Shown here: positions 21,787 to 31,716 of the stretch, one piece after another | Numbering within the stretch: position 1 is the stretch's first letter | Layout of the letters: the number at the start of each line of letters is the position of its first letter | Assembly (NCBI GenBank): GCA_030374805.1 | Contig: JARGSG010000031.1 | Coordinates: 124,001 to 188,000 of the forward strand | Source: Gracilaria gracilis | Lineage: Eukaryota; Rhodophyta; Florideophyceae; Gracilariales; Gracilariaceae | DNA length: 64,000 nt | Reading direction: 5' to 3' | Notes under the pieces: generated by a model | Databases searched by the model: none | Seen by the model: only the letters and a program-made list of their open reading frames with translations | What the model was told of the DNA's origin: nothing | Program-made: the position numbers and the translations under genes

Positions 21787-23450
21787 GACGTTTTTTAGCC
21801 AATCTTGATCCAGCCGTAATACAATATCTGACTTCGGCACTCGCAGATACGGCTGCTGCGGAAGACGAAGTAGTGAAAGTGGTCTCAGTTTCTCTTCCGC
21901 ACCTGAACCCTGACATTTCTTCATCTAAAAGCCAGTAAGTCGCCCGTGACATCCTCCGTCAGCTTCATGGAGCGCCAACAGAGGATCAAACAAGAGAAAC
22001 GCTCGTTCGTCTCACGAAAGCAACTCGGTTAGGAGCAAATGTGGGCATAGACACAGGGAGACGTAAAGGAACCAGGACAAGGCAACGCGTAGGAAACGCC
22101 AACCAGAAATTGGACCGCTCTGCGGAAGCTGAAAGAGCCAAAGAAGCCTCTGCAGCACGTCGTGCGAGACGCGTGGGAGCGCAGGTAAAGACGTACCAAT
22201 CCGAAGCCACGGTAAGCAGCACAAAAGCGAAGTACACCCCCAGTTCGAGCGATGTTCATATAGAAGGATTGGATTTGTCTTTTGGAAGGATGAATTTATT
22301 AGATGGAGCCGAGCTTCATATACCATACGGCAGAGAGTTGGAATCATCGGAAGAAATGGATGTGGTAATACAACATTGATGCGAGCGATTGTCTGTCGAG
22401 AACTACCAATACCAGAAGATATGGATATTGTGTATGTCGAACTGGAAATAGCTGGCAGTGAGAAGACGCCCTTGGAGGTGGTGCTGGAAAGCGAATTCGA
22501 GCGACAAGAGCTTCTGGCTGAAAAGGAAGAACTCAACGACGAGAAACTAAAGAAAGCAGGGAACGAGCTGGACCCATCTGTTGCAGCCAGAATCACTGAG
22601 TTATACGAGAAGCATGGTCAGATGGATGCCGACAAGGCGAAGGTGCGCGCTGCGGGTATTCTTGATGGACTTGGTTTCAGTGATCATGTGATGTCGAATC
22701 AAACAGTGAACGAGTTTTCCGGTGGTTGGCGTATGCGTATTTCGCTGGCCTCTGCACTCTTCCTGTAACCTAGACTGCAGTTGCTGGATGAACCTTCAAA
22801 TCACATCGATGCAATGACCGTCATCTGGCTGGGAGACCTTTCTCGTTGGCCACACACAATTGCGTGTGTATATCATGATCGGGCGTTTCTCAACGAGATT
22901 TGCACCGACATAATTAATTGCAAAGACCATAAACTACATCCTTATAGTGGTAACTAAGACGAATTGGAGAAGGCAAGAAGAGAAAGACTAAAGCAACTGG
23001 AACGTTCTGCAGAAAGTCAAGAAATGAAGCGCGCTCACATTCAGAAGTTTGTTGACAATTCAGCCACAATGCAAAACGTGCAAGTATGGCACAAAGTCAA
23101 TTGAAGATGTTACAACATATGAATGAAGAGCGAGTTGTACTTTCTAGCGAAAAGGAAGAAGTTTCGTTCACATTCCCGGATCCCGGAGCATTAACTGGCT
23201 CGCATGCATCTGTTCAGATTTGTGACCTGACTTTTGGATACCCAGGCCGAGAAGTTCTCTTTTGGAGTCTGGACTTCAGCATCAACATGGATTCTAGAGC
23301 TGTGCTTCTCGGTCCAAATGGTGCGGGCAAGTCAACGTTACTCAAGCTCCTTCTAGGCGAAAGCATTCCCATCGACGGGGAAGTGGAGAAGTCACCGAAG
23401 CAGCAGTTGGGATACTTTGCACAGCATCATATGGACACTCTAGCACTTTG
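21787..23450 (+). pseudogene. ABCF/GCN20-type ATPase pseudogene
   Basis: ABCF proteins are ribosome-associated twin-ATPase proteins. The GCN20-like N-terminus (FLANLDPAVIQYL) is at 21787. NBD1 has a frameshift near 22334, after which the P-loop reads GRNGCGNTT with Asn in place of the essential Walker A Lys. The signature FSGGWRMR lies at about 22715, and Walker B plus D-loop LLDEPSNHID follows an in-frame TAA at 22766. The ABCF linker keeps SQEMKRAHIQKFVD, with a second TAA at 22955 where family members have Tyr. NBD2 has an intact GPNGAGKST near 23312 and stops matching after FAQHH at about 23430. The 3' third (second signature and Walker B) is missing. It is a dead, truncated copy in one orientation; the functional gene must lie elsewhere. 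Confidence 0.85.
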
Positions 23451-23635
23451 GCGCCACATCGACGGATATTCGCACACGCGCAAGTGCCACACGCACGCAC
23501 ATATACAGACAGCTTCACACGTACGCGCATACAGAACAAGGCATCATGTAAACCGACAGGCGGGAAAGCGCGTCTAAAACCCGCATAGACACCCACAGTC
23601 TTCACTCGTGCACGTGCTCCACACCATTGGGTAAT

Positions 23636-23679
23636 GGAGGATTTGGTCCTCTGTTTCGTAATGGAGGATTTCGTCCTCC
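23636..23679. repeat. Tandem pair of GGAGGA...TCCTCC palindromes
   Basis: Two adjacent 27-bp units carry GGAGGATTTGGTCCTCT (23636-23652) and GGAGGATTTCGTCCTCC (23663-23679). The second is a perfect 6-bp inverted repeat around a 5-nt centre. The same palindrome recurs at 30461-30487, 30801-30815, 32909-32929 and 38965-38983, and degenerately at 30593. Confidence 0.8.
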
Positions 23680-23814
23680 GGTTTCTGCTAGAGTATTTAT
23701 TTCCCAATATAGCCCTCTTTGGGATAGCAGGAGGCAGCCTGCTTTCTGTAACATCGACTCTTTCGCCATCCCTGCACCTGTGTATCCACCATATCCAAAT
23801 TAAATGTCGGAGTG

Positions 23815-25372
23815 TCACTCTGATTCCATTTCGTCCTCGTCTTCTGACCCGTTACAGGCTTCTTCCTCTGCTAATAGATCTTCTAGATCTATGGGAACCT
23901 TGACTGCCTTTCTTATCAAACTCTCTATCTCGTCGTATGGGATAACTGTTTTGTTCGGAACAACATCATCACCAGATATACCTAAAGGGGACAACCCAAG
24001 AGGAATCTTTTCTTTCTGAGTGCCTTTCAGTCCATGTCCGTCAACGTACCATATGGGGTTGTTTTCGTAAACATCAGTTAAAGATCTGGCGCCTGGCATC
24101 AAGTTCTGTACGTCTCTCTGGAGCGTCTCTCGGAATTCAGATGTCATCTCTACATTCAGAAACTGGGGATAGTACCAACGTTGAATCCCATTTCTTCTGT
24201 TCCCATCTTCTCCTCCTCGAAAACAAATACTTTTGCTCCAGTGAAGTACCCTTCATTATGCAGTTCAGTCCCGAACGCGTTAGTTTCCACCAGTCCGCTG
24301 CAGTGTGTTGTGTTTAATGCCTTTCCGAACGGAGACGCTGAGTTTCTTCGTTCTATTTTCATGCAGTATCCAAACACCAGAACATTACGGGTTGGGTGGG
24401 CACCGATTCGTACAGCATATCTAGAAGGAATCACAATGCTTGTACCCATCTATATGAAGAAAGTAGCAACACTGTCCTTCTTCATTGGGTTCAAAGGAGC
24501 GAAGTATTCATGTACAAATGAAGGTCTTCCTCGGCTCCTGTGTCTCCGCTGACGACCTTCTTTGATATCGTCACATATATACCCACCGTGTTGTATTCTT
24601 CAGTTGTCCACTTCGATTTCGTATGTGCTAGAACAGTGAAAACATTGTAATATGAAAACGAGGTCTCGCAGTTTTGGCTAGAGCTGCGAGATGGATAGCA
24701 ATGATCAGCTCCATTTCCGTTCTCCAGTTTCACTGCAATGTCGCCAAGGTCACAGTGTAGGGTGCTACGTCCTACATCGATGGAGACAAGTTTAGCATTG
24801 CTTTTGACGACGCGTAGAAAGTCTTGCATTCCATGGAGCGGAAGGAGATGAACAAAGTACTTGCAGAAGATCTTTGGCATCGCTGTATGAAATGGAAGCC
24901 TCGTTTGGCCGTCGGTGTGGTCTTTGTCTCTCTTCTCAGAGTCAAGTGAGAGTATCGAAGACACTGTGTACAGCTGGGAGAATATAAGGGAGCCAAGTAG
25001 AATGCCAAGCCGTTTCTTCGCACCAAGCCTTACTAGCACCGAAACCGTCTTAATCCTTCCATCTTTGCCCTCCATTGACAACGGACATTGTTTCGCACTC
25101 AACTCACTTCTTGCATCTCCGTCATCGTCTTCATACTCGAGATCGGCACACATGAAGTGGTAGTCCACTGGAGAGAGGTTGTGTACAGCTAATCCAATCC
25201 CATGGCCTTCGGTGAGGGACGTATATGCCAGGCGTAAATTCCCCACCTTCGTATATTCCTTCGAGTCAAAGTGGTTAACGCTCACAAACTTGTCACATAC
25301 AAGCACTTCCACAGCACGCTTTGACCCCCCAACGCAGCGGCTGCCGAGAGGGAGAGATGTTTCTACTTCCAT
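23815..25372 (-). CDS. Unrecognised reverse-strand gene (~510 codons, two frame changes)
   Basis: Three reverse-strand frames are continuous in content. 25372-24491 is a globular 293-codon part. The frame holding HEYFAPLNPMKKD then FFIWMGTSIVIPSRYAVRIG runs from about 24520 to 24156. The frame starting WYYPQFLNVEM runs from about 24180 to 23815 and ends in an acidic tail (EDEDEMESE). Each junction needs a one-base correction or a very short intron. No catalytic motif or known domain is seen. It is divergent from the forward gene at 25637 with 264 bp between, so a shared promoter is likely. Together with that gene it forms an unknown two-strand locus. Confidence 0.5.
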
Positions 25373-25636
25373 TGCCGTAGTAGTTGCATGAACATATGGC
25401 TCTTCGTCTACAAACAGTTCACCACCCCATATCCACTCAAATATTATCTACCTCGAACGTATGACACATACAAAGTTATTGTGGTAGAGAGATGCCTACG
25501 GGTAGACAACGCGGTCTTATTTGAACCCATTTTGTACCTCTGCCCACCTCACCTCCCTGCGTTTTTACAAAGCTCACTTGGGTCTCGGTTTGAGGTTTCC
25601 ATCCTCCATTTCAAGTCAATCTTCTCCGTTTAACAT

Positions 25637-26875
25637 TTGTTTCATTTCATGGTGGACCTCATAGACGGAGTAGACCTCGACTACCTCAGTCAGCTATCTG
25701 CGGCTGTGTACGATCGTATTCTCAAAGCACGAGCTTCTCCCATTCGCCTTGCCAGCGCCGATATTTTTATAGGCCCTGTCGTTGGCAGAGAGTACTCGAA
25801 AGTCATTCTGAACAGTGTGGAATTGGAAATAGGATGTCCAGCGAACTTTCAGGTATCGCAACCTCTTCTTGTTCTGGTAGCACCTGATGGAAACCTCGCA
25901 CACAAGCTTCTAGTTCTGGGAGGGGGCCACCGACTACTAATCAGTTCGCGAATTCTGCACCTTTTGGCAATTCCATATCAAGTTGTGGACTTCTCAAATA
26001 TATTAGGCATAAAAGTGCTCGACGTGCAGCAATATGAAGCTCTGGTTACGCACCATATCGAAGCATCGGAGCCTCGTCCAAGGGAGTATGGAATTATGCA
26101 GCAGGTAGCTCTTTACGCAAGGCTTAAAGTGTGGTGGACCCAACTAGAGGCAAAACGTGTGCATTGGAGCGTTCGTAAGACTAGGCCGAAGGCGATGACA
26201 AAAGCAAAGCTGATCGCTCTCTATAACACTTTGAGAGCAATCTCAGGGATTCGAAGTCGTTATGCTATTGGGTTTCTAGAAGTATCTGTGCGTAAGACCA
26301 CACGAAAGGATTACATTTGTGGAGCCGATCGCCTCCTTCAATCGGGTGTTGTGGAAGATCTTTGTTTCTTAGAGTCACAAGGTCGTACTCGATTTTCTAT
26401 CTCTACTCTCAATGTAGTTCGTTCATTGTCAGTTTCAAGAATTAGAAGTACTGTAAAGGACTGGGTGCGGAAGAGGAAGAAGGGAGATTACTCCATACTA
26501 CGCTTCGAGCATACAAAGAAAAGGATATCAACAAAGAATGCAGAGCAACCAGGCCCAGAGATTGACAAGGGCGAAGTAAGGAGTGCATTGCTTAACACAG
26601 GAGTTGAAAAACGAGCCACGTCTACTACGGCCACAACCTCCCTCCAGACTGTGAGGTCACCAAGGCCTTTACTATCTGTAAGCAAAGCCTTATCATTAGA
26701 TCACTCAACTACGCCTGCAGAGCAGGCATCTACGGAACAGGCCTTACTTCGACCAGAGCCATCACCGTCCGTCTCCCCCCCAGCTCACGCAGAGAAAGGC
26801 GATGGGGATCCACGCCCAACGTTAGACGGGAAGGAACCACAGTTTAAGCGTCAACGTCGAATTCCCCCAGAATGA
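25637..26875 (+). CDS. Unknown protein, weakly ParB-like N-terminal half
   Basis: A 412-codon frame. Residues about 70-150 resemble the ParB/Srx nuclease-like fold in layout: a strand LLVLVAP, then GGGHRLLISSRIL followed by IPYQVVD, and a later helix with R-P-R-E. A helical, basic stretch follows (residues 170-280) and the C-terminus is Pro/Ser-rich and disordered. The similarity to ParB is only a pattern and could be wrong. The TGA stop is followed in the same frame by AAA and ATG of the next gene. A 60-nt in-phase intron at 26842-26901 (GTTTAA to CTGCAG) would remove the TGA and fuse both into one product. Confidence 0.5.
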   Translation: MFHFMVDLIDGVDLDYLSQLSAAVYDRILKARASPIRLASADIFIGPVVGREYSKVILNSVELEIGCPANFQVSQPLLVLVAPDGNLAHKLLVLGGGHRLLISSRILHLLAIPYQVVDFSNILGIKVLDVQQYEALVTHHIEASEPRPREYGIMQQVALYARLKVWWTQLEAKRVHWSVRKTRPKAMTKAKLIALYNTLRAISGIRSRYAIGFLEVSVRKTTRKDYICGADRLLQSGVVEDLCFLESQGRTRFSISTLNVVRSLSVSRIRSTVKDWVRKRKKGDYSILRFEHTKKRISTKNAEQPGPEIDKGEVRSALLNTGVEKRATSTTATTSLQTVRSPRPLLSVSKALSLDHSTTPAEQASTEQALLRPEPSPSVSPPAHAEKGDGDPRPTLDGKEPQFKRQRRIPPE

Positions 26876-26878
26876 AAA

Positions 26879-27952
26879 ATGTACTTCCCTGGAAACTGCA
26901 GACCTTGTTTCGAAACTTTTGATAAAGTGGAAAAACTATTGGAAAAGGAAGAAAGCAAAAGCGCGAAAGCAAAGGGTGCCGTTCTGGCGGATGTTGTATC
27001 ATCGCGTTGGGAAGTTGTGCGTCGCGTAAAGGAAGAACTTTTCCACAGCACCAATCCCACTGCGATAGACACCATAAAACTATTGTCTCAAAAGACGGAG
27101 GAGGTCAGAAACCGAGGTACGAACGAGACATTGGTAGAGGCCGAAGGTGGATTCCTGCAGAGCAAATTGGTGCTGGACAATAAGGACGTTAGAGCAATTT
27201 TCAAGGAGAGCATGGCCACAGATCAAGCGTTGGTGTTCACACTCTCATTTCTGAATAACTGGACTCCAGATGCAACCAGTGGCATACATGTAGCCGACCC
27301 AATGCACACTGCGGGCTGGTGGGAGAAGCGTCTTACCTCGAAGTGTGAGGAGCTGAAAAAGCTTCGTCGTCAGGTTACGAGGTCAACTGGTTATCAGAGG
27401 ACATGCCATGAAATGATGTGGAGCTCTGGGATCTCGCTACTCTTCCTAGCAGGTAGTAATCATTTGAGTCTTGCAGTAGTCTACAATCTATTTTCACTGC
27501 TGAACTACTTCAAAAGTTATGGATGGCGATTGAAGCCTGGAACAGTGAAGAAGAAGGTTAAAGCATCAATTATATATCTTGACAGCCTCGGTCTGGACAG
27601 CCCGCCCATTGACTTGTACGACAACATGCTCTTTTACCTTACCGCCTGCTTGCCAAATGTGAACATCAATACGGACTACATTAGATCCGTTCTAATCCGA
27701 AAGTATTGCGGTGTTCATGTCCAGAGAGACCTCGAGTGTGGCTTTTACGCTAGCTTAAACGCATCATTTGTCTCGAAGGACCTCGCACTATTTCGCAACG
27801 GTGGTACAAAACAAATCATCCGTGATCTTAAGACATTCTACGCAACCTATCCATTTTTCGAGTATCATCTGCTCCTGCAAAATCGTTTACGTGCACTAAC
27901 CGCAGCATATACTCGTGATCTCAAAGGTCATTCGATGTTCAGCGAACGTTGA
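26879..27952 (+). CDS. Unknown protein in the same frame as the preceding gene
   Basis: A 357-codon frame whose ATG is one codon after the preceding TGA and in the same frame. It is either the second part of one ~770-residue protein or a tightly coupled second ORF. The N-terminal third is charged and helical. A middle part near residue 140 has WWEKRLTSKCEELKKLRRQ, and the C-terminal half is hydrophobic and globular with Cys-containing helices. No known domain. A start one codon after a stop is unusual in eukaryotic nuclear genes, so readthrough, splicing or a nonsense mutation are the main options. Confidence 0.5.
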   Translation: MYFPGNCRPCFETFDKVEKLLEKEESKSAKAKGAVLADVVSSRWEVVRRVKEELFHSTNPTAIDTIKLLSQKTEEVRNRGTNETLVEAEGGFLQSKLVLDNKDVRAIFKESMATDQALVFTLSFLNNWTPDATSGIHVADPMHTAGWWEKRLTSKCEELKKLRRQVTRSTGYQRTCHEMMWSSGISLLFLAGSNHLSLAVVYNLFSLLNYFKSYGWRLKPGTVKKKVKASIIYLDSLGLDSPPIDLYDNMLFYLTACLPNVNINTDYIRSVLIRKYCGVHVQRDLECGFYASLNASFVSKDLALFRNGGTKQIIRDLKTFYATYPFFEYHLLLQNRLRALTAAYTRDLKGHSMFSER

Positions 27953-28244
27953 AGATGTCGACGACACACCCGGACAACGACAGGCAGAGAATCAGAAGGA
28001 CTGTAACGCCGAAACCGCATCAAACGGAGAGAACGCGTCTAGCTCTGGAGTTACTGACGACCAGACCCGCACGGACTTTCTACGCATCGCTCAAGAAGGA
28101 GAAAGACTGGTCGGAGACGTCTCGGACCAACACTTGATAAGGCAGTGGGAAGAGTGTGTATCAAAGGCAGCGGCTTTGGTGAAGGAAATGAAAGGACGTT
28201 CTCCGCCACAACGAGCCCCAAGTGAAAATGTGCAACACAAATGA
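27915..28244 (+). CDS. Acidic hypothetical tail ORF, 109 aa
   Basis: It overlaps the end of the preceding ORF in another frame and has coding-like composition: acidic, Gln/Asn/Ser-rich, with a helical part EECVSKAAALVKEMKG. It may be the C-terminus of the preceding protein after a frame change or short intron near 27920-27955. It ends directly before two hairpins and an AATAAA signal, supporting a real transcript end here. Confidence 0.35.
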   Translation: MISKVIRCSANVEDVDDTPGQRQAENQKDCNAETASNGENASSSGVTDDQTRTDFLRIAQEGERLVGDVSDQHLIRQWEECVSKAAALVKEMKGRSPPQRAPSENVQHK

Positions 28245-28251
28245 TTGCTGA

Positions 28252-28301
28252 CAGACGCATCCGCGTCTGATGGAGGACATTTCTTTGAATAAACGATGTC
28301 C
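28252..28301 (+). terminator. Two hairpins with AATAAA after the gene
   Basis: CAGACGC/GCGTCTG forms a perfect 7-bp stem with a 4-nt loop at 28252-28269. GGACAT/ATGTCC forms a second inverted repeat at 28275-28301, whose loop holds AATAAA at 28288-28293, the canonical polyadenylation hexamer. The site lies eight bases after the stop at 28244. It probably forms the 3' end of the 25.6-28.2 kb transcript. Confidence 0.5.
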
Positions 28302-28477
28302 GCTCTGATTTTATTGCGTTACAAATTTTCAAGAATTGCATTTTCGTCTGTTTGACGTCGTTCCACACTGTTCTACAAACTGTAACCACCATCATTTCAA
28401 ACCTTGAAACCAATCGTAACTACCAGGGGACTTTCAAAAATTTGATGAACGAGACCGTCGGTTCGTGTTTAACAGCC

Positions 28478-28608
28478 GGTGGGTGGGGGCGGGGGGGTGG
28501 TTGGGGGGCAAGTGGGGATAGGTGGGGGCGTGCGGGCGGGGTAAGGGCGGTCGAGGGCAGGCAGTAGCGTGTTGTGGCGGGTAGTAGCGGGTGGGGGCGG
28601 ATGGGGGT
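28478..28608 (+). repeat. G-rich low-complexity tract (quadruplex-prone)
   Basis: A 131-bp stretch dominated by GGGTGGGGG and GGCGGG runs, nearly free of C runs, so strongly strand-asymmetric. It contains many four-run combinations that could fold as G-quadruplexes. A similar but more diverged tract is at 31533-31686. Confidence 0.75.
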
Positions 28609-28749
28609 TCGATCTCAGACGTGTGTCTGACGCGTGGAGACCTCGTGCAACATGACACTAATAGTTATGCTCTACTAGGGCGCGGAAGCGCGATCAGGCT
28701 GTGTAGGGTATGTGAAAGGCGATAAAAGAGGCATGTGTAGAGGCATGTG

Positions 28750-29640
28750 TATGGCGCGTGCAGGGCTCGTGCCCAACGCGGGCATTGTAAACAGCCTTTG
28801 ACGGAAAATTTCACTTTTTTCTCCACTTTTCTACTCCAATGTAATTTTTGTTTCAATCAACCATTCCTTCGAAATGTTTTCTACAGTAACGTTCAAGGGC
28901 TTGTTTTCTGTGTCTTGGGCAGTATAAGACCTTGTAAAACGACCCCAACAGTTACAAAAAAGGCAATATTCGGAACGCTGTGGGTTTCGTGGCACGAACG
29001 TTTCTGAATAATTACATGTCAATCTATATGATATTATAACGCTTCTCCTCCGCATTTTTGAGTGTGAATGGGGATATTCTTCATAGGGGGTAGAAATAGT
29101 TCAATCTGGCTATATCATAAGAATTAAAAATTCCATATTATATATCTGTGTTTGATATTATTTATTGTTGTTACACTCAGTCGTTCACACATAGTCATTG
29201 AGATCAGTGGCAAACAGTACTGCCTGTTCCGTGCCTGCCATGGCTCACGTGAAACAGCTGCGATATCTACAGCTCTCTCCATGAATACCTTTGGCGGCGG
29301 GAAGCAATTGTTGGAGCTATAGCCTCTTCCTATGCCTGTGTTGTACATCAGGCGAGAAGAGCCGCTCACTGGTGGAACAGTCATACCATTTTGCCTCCCG
29401 TGTTTCCCTACTGTTTCCCTAACATGCTTTAAAAGACTAACAGTACATGGGCGGGTGCGAGATGTATGGCTGAATACATTAGGTCAGCAGCAAGGTTTTA
29501 GACATGCTTCGGGCTCGTGTCGGGCTCGTATCGGCCCCGTGCAAAACGCAGGAGGTGTAAACGGACTTATTTTAGTGTTTTTATACAGTATTACACCACA
29601 AATCCAGTATAATGTAATTTTTGTGTCAATGACCAACAGC
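28750..29640. repeat. Two diverged copies of a dispersed repeat (28750-28870 and 29530-29640)
   Basis: Both segments run GGCTCGTG or CCCGTG, then a stretch with TGTAAAC, then TAATGTAATTTTTGT with G/T variation and TCAAT. The order and spacing agree but identity is low. The interval between holds no supported gene. They are probably relics of the same transposable element. Confidence 0.45.
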
Positions 29641-31235
29641 TCCAAAATGAAGTCTATGATACAATTCGAAGGCTATTCCCTTGGGTCTTCTACCTGTCCT
29701 ACGCACCACAGAATGTTGAGATACGAGATGACTGCGACAAGATTGGCATAAAGGGCGATAAATATAGCGCCAATGTGACGCGCGAACCTGTCTTTTCTGT
29801 GTTCATACACGACGCTCTGTATACTCCCTATCAAATTATTGATCCTGTTCATGCATGAATTACTTCTTTCATGATTGCCTCCTCCCGCAGCAAGCTTTTC
29901 TTCAATCTGAAGCTTTCCCCTCTGATCGCCTTCTACATGAGAAGATATAAGCTGCCTAGCCATTGGAGAGGTGTTCTATTAACTCGATGCGCATTTGCCT
30001 ACATTCACAACATGCTTTCAGGTACTCAATGTACTTGCTAATACTGAGTCATGCCATTCTTGATCTCAACACTTGAAAATGCGCTTTTTTGTACCGTTTG
30101 CTTGGCCTGTTGATGTTCCTTCACATAGTATTCATCATTTCGTTTACCGCTTCTTTCCATGCGTTTAATGGGCATGATGGTACCCAGAGCACTTCGCCGT
30201 GAGTGGGCATGTGGTGAGCGAGAGTATTCGGCGATGTAGAGTTCTGTTTCAAATTCAAATTCCAATGGAGTTTATCAAATGGAACGCAGGTAATTGCAAA
30301 GGAACTTTATTGGTGATAATGAGACCATCAGTTCCGTTTCTTTGGCGATTTGTATTCATGAAGTTGGACATGAAGGGATCCATGAAGGATAATTCAAGTC
30401 CCATTATTGGCTCCTAGCTTCTATGGCTCTTTTTCTTTTCAGAGCAGTCATGCTCCACTCAAATTGGAGGATTTTATCCTCCAATTTAGTAAAGCTCGGC
30501 TAAGGATAAAGTTCATTCCGTCGACATGGAAAGCGTTCATACAGAAATATACAATTCGAATTGTCCCAAGCAAGAAACTTTGGGCTTGGAATGGAGGACT
30601 TTGTTCTCAACTCGTGACCATGGTCGTGACTGATGAGAAGGAACACCTGATGTGTACTCCATGCAATTCTCTATTTTGCAGAACATATATAGTTCATATT
30701 TTGAGGTGTTGGGCACTGGTCCTCATGGATTGGATGAATGGACGCAGGTTACTGCGCTGAGGAACGGTCTTAATATAAAATGAGACCATTTGTCAACATA
30801 GAGGATTCTATCCTCAACAACTGCTCTGCTATCTTCAATCCATTGGACGCTTTCTGTCACGGTTCGATGAAGCGGTGGTTCGCTTTCCAACTTCTATGGT
30901 GAGCATACTTGTGGATTACCATAAAAGGGAAGAGTTTTAGATCACCTTTTCGGTAGTCGTGGGATTGCTGCTTAAGTGGAAAAGGTAATGGTTGATACGG
31001 TTTGGGAAAAAAAGGGTACTATGGAATCAACTCTGCACTTTTCTTCGTTGTGGCAACAGTATTCATGTGCAGTTGGCAGTGGGTCATCTCGTACTCATTG
31101 CAATTGTCATGACGCAATCAGGAACTGCACGAGCTTCCTCGATCCAATCCATAGTTGACCGTCACTCAAGAATAGCAATTCTCTTGTTGTGCTTCTTGTT
31201 ACTCCGATAACAGAAGTCTGTTTTCGCCACTCTCC
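29641..31235. repeat. Decayed repeat region without genes
   Basis: No supported coding region. A diverged direct repeat is visible. About 30277-30330 and 30736-30790 share the order TGGA-CGCAGGT, then GGAAC, then ATGAGACCAT, with a period of about 460 bp. Three GGAGGA-type palindromes lie at 30461, 30593 and 30801. The whole stretch looks like old transposon DNA upstream of the 31.2-kb gene fragment. Confidence 0.45.
30461..30487. repeat. Perfect 12-bp palindromic hairpin of the GGAGGAT family
   Basis: AAATTGGAGGAT and ATCCTCCAATTT form a perfect 12-bp stem around TTT. It is the best-preserved member of a family with five other clear sites in the window (23636, 23663, 30801, 32909, 38965) and one degenerate site at 30593. 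Confidence 0.85.
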
Positions 31236-31532
31236 TTGAATCACACAGTACCAGATCCTCAAACAATTATTCGTGAGCTTCACACCCTGGGAACGATGAA
31301 CCTCCAGACAGTTTATGATGAGAGATCCCGTTGTCTGTTTCCGGTTTCTGGAAACGATCCAATTGGGCATCTTTCAGTATCTTGTACTATGCAGCAACCT
31401 GGGGATGACAGCATTCAACCAATTTCAGAGTCAGGTTTGAAGCTTTCCGATGATGACGCTACGAATAATGACAGAATTATGTCTTCTCTTCGCCATTTTC
31501 ATGAGGATTCACTTGTATTTCCAGGATTTTAA
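31236..31532 (+). pseudogene. Fragment of a second OrsD-type zinc-finger segment
   Basis: The frame carries DPQTIIRELHTLGTMNLQTV, then FPVSGNDPIGHLSVSC. This aligns residue by residue with DPREIITGLQALGTIRVQTI and YPVSGSAPVGSIEVVC in the protein starting at 33910. Only about 60 residues align before the fragment ends. It is therefore a relic of an older or partial copy of the recombinase-helicase element about 2.9 kb upstream of the longer copy. No recombinase or helicase part is left. Confidence 0.85.
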
Positions 31533-31686
31533 CGGGTGAGTCGCTGGGGGTGGGGCGGTGGAGCCTGGTCGGTGTGAATTGGACAGCGGTGGGTGCGGAC
31601 GGGTGAGAGCAGGCGCAGGCTAGTGTGGGCGGGAGCGTCGAGGGTGGGGACGGGCGTGAAAGAGCCGTAGCGTGATGGTGGGACGG
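31533..31686 (+). repeat. Second G-rich tract
   Basis: G-rich, strand-asymmetric DNA (GGGGGTGGGGCGG, GGGTGCGGACGGG and similar) starting directly after the fragment at 31532. It resembles the tract at 28478-28608 but is more diverged. Confidence 0.6.
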
Positions 31687-31716
31687 ACTAGATATCTGCA
31701 GGTTTAAAAAACGTTA

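Noticed and set aside
21935..21962. Possible 28-nt intron with a perfect GTAAGT donor in the ABCF pseudogene
   Set aside because: Its removal does not join to the downstream coding frame, which instead continues in phase across the TAA.
23086..23577. C-terminal 45 codons of the second ABCF domain frame (His/Thr-rich)
   Set aside because: After about 23450 the frame no longer matches ABCF; it is read-through into unrelated CA-rich DNA.
28478..31686. CRISPR-like or satellite arrays in the G-rich tracts
   Set aside because: No regular repeat unit or spacer spacing; only low-complexity G runs.
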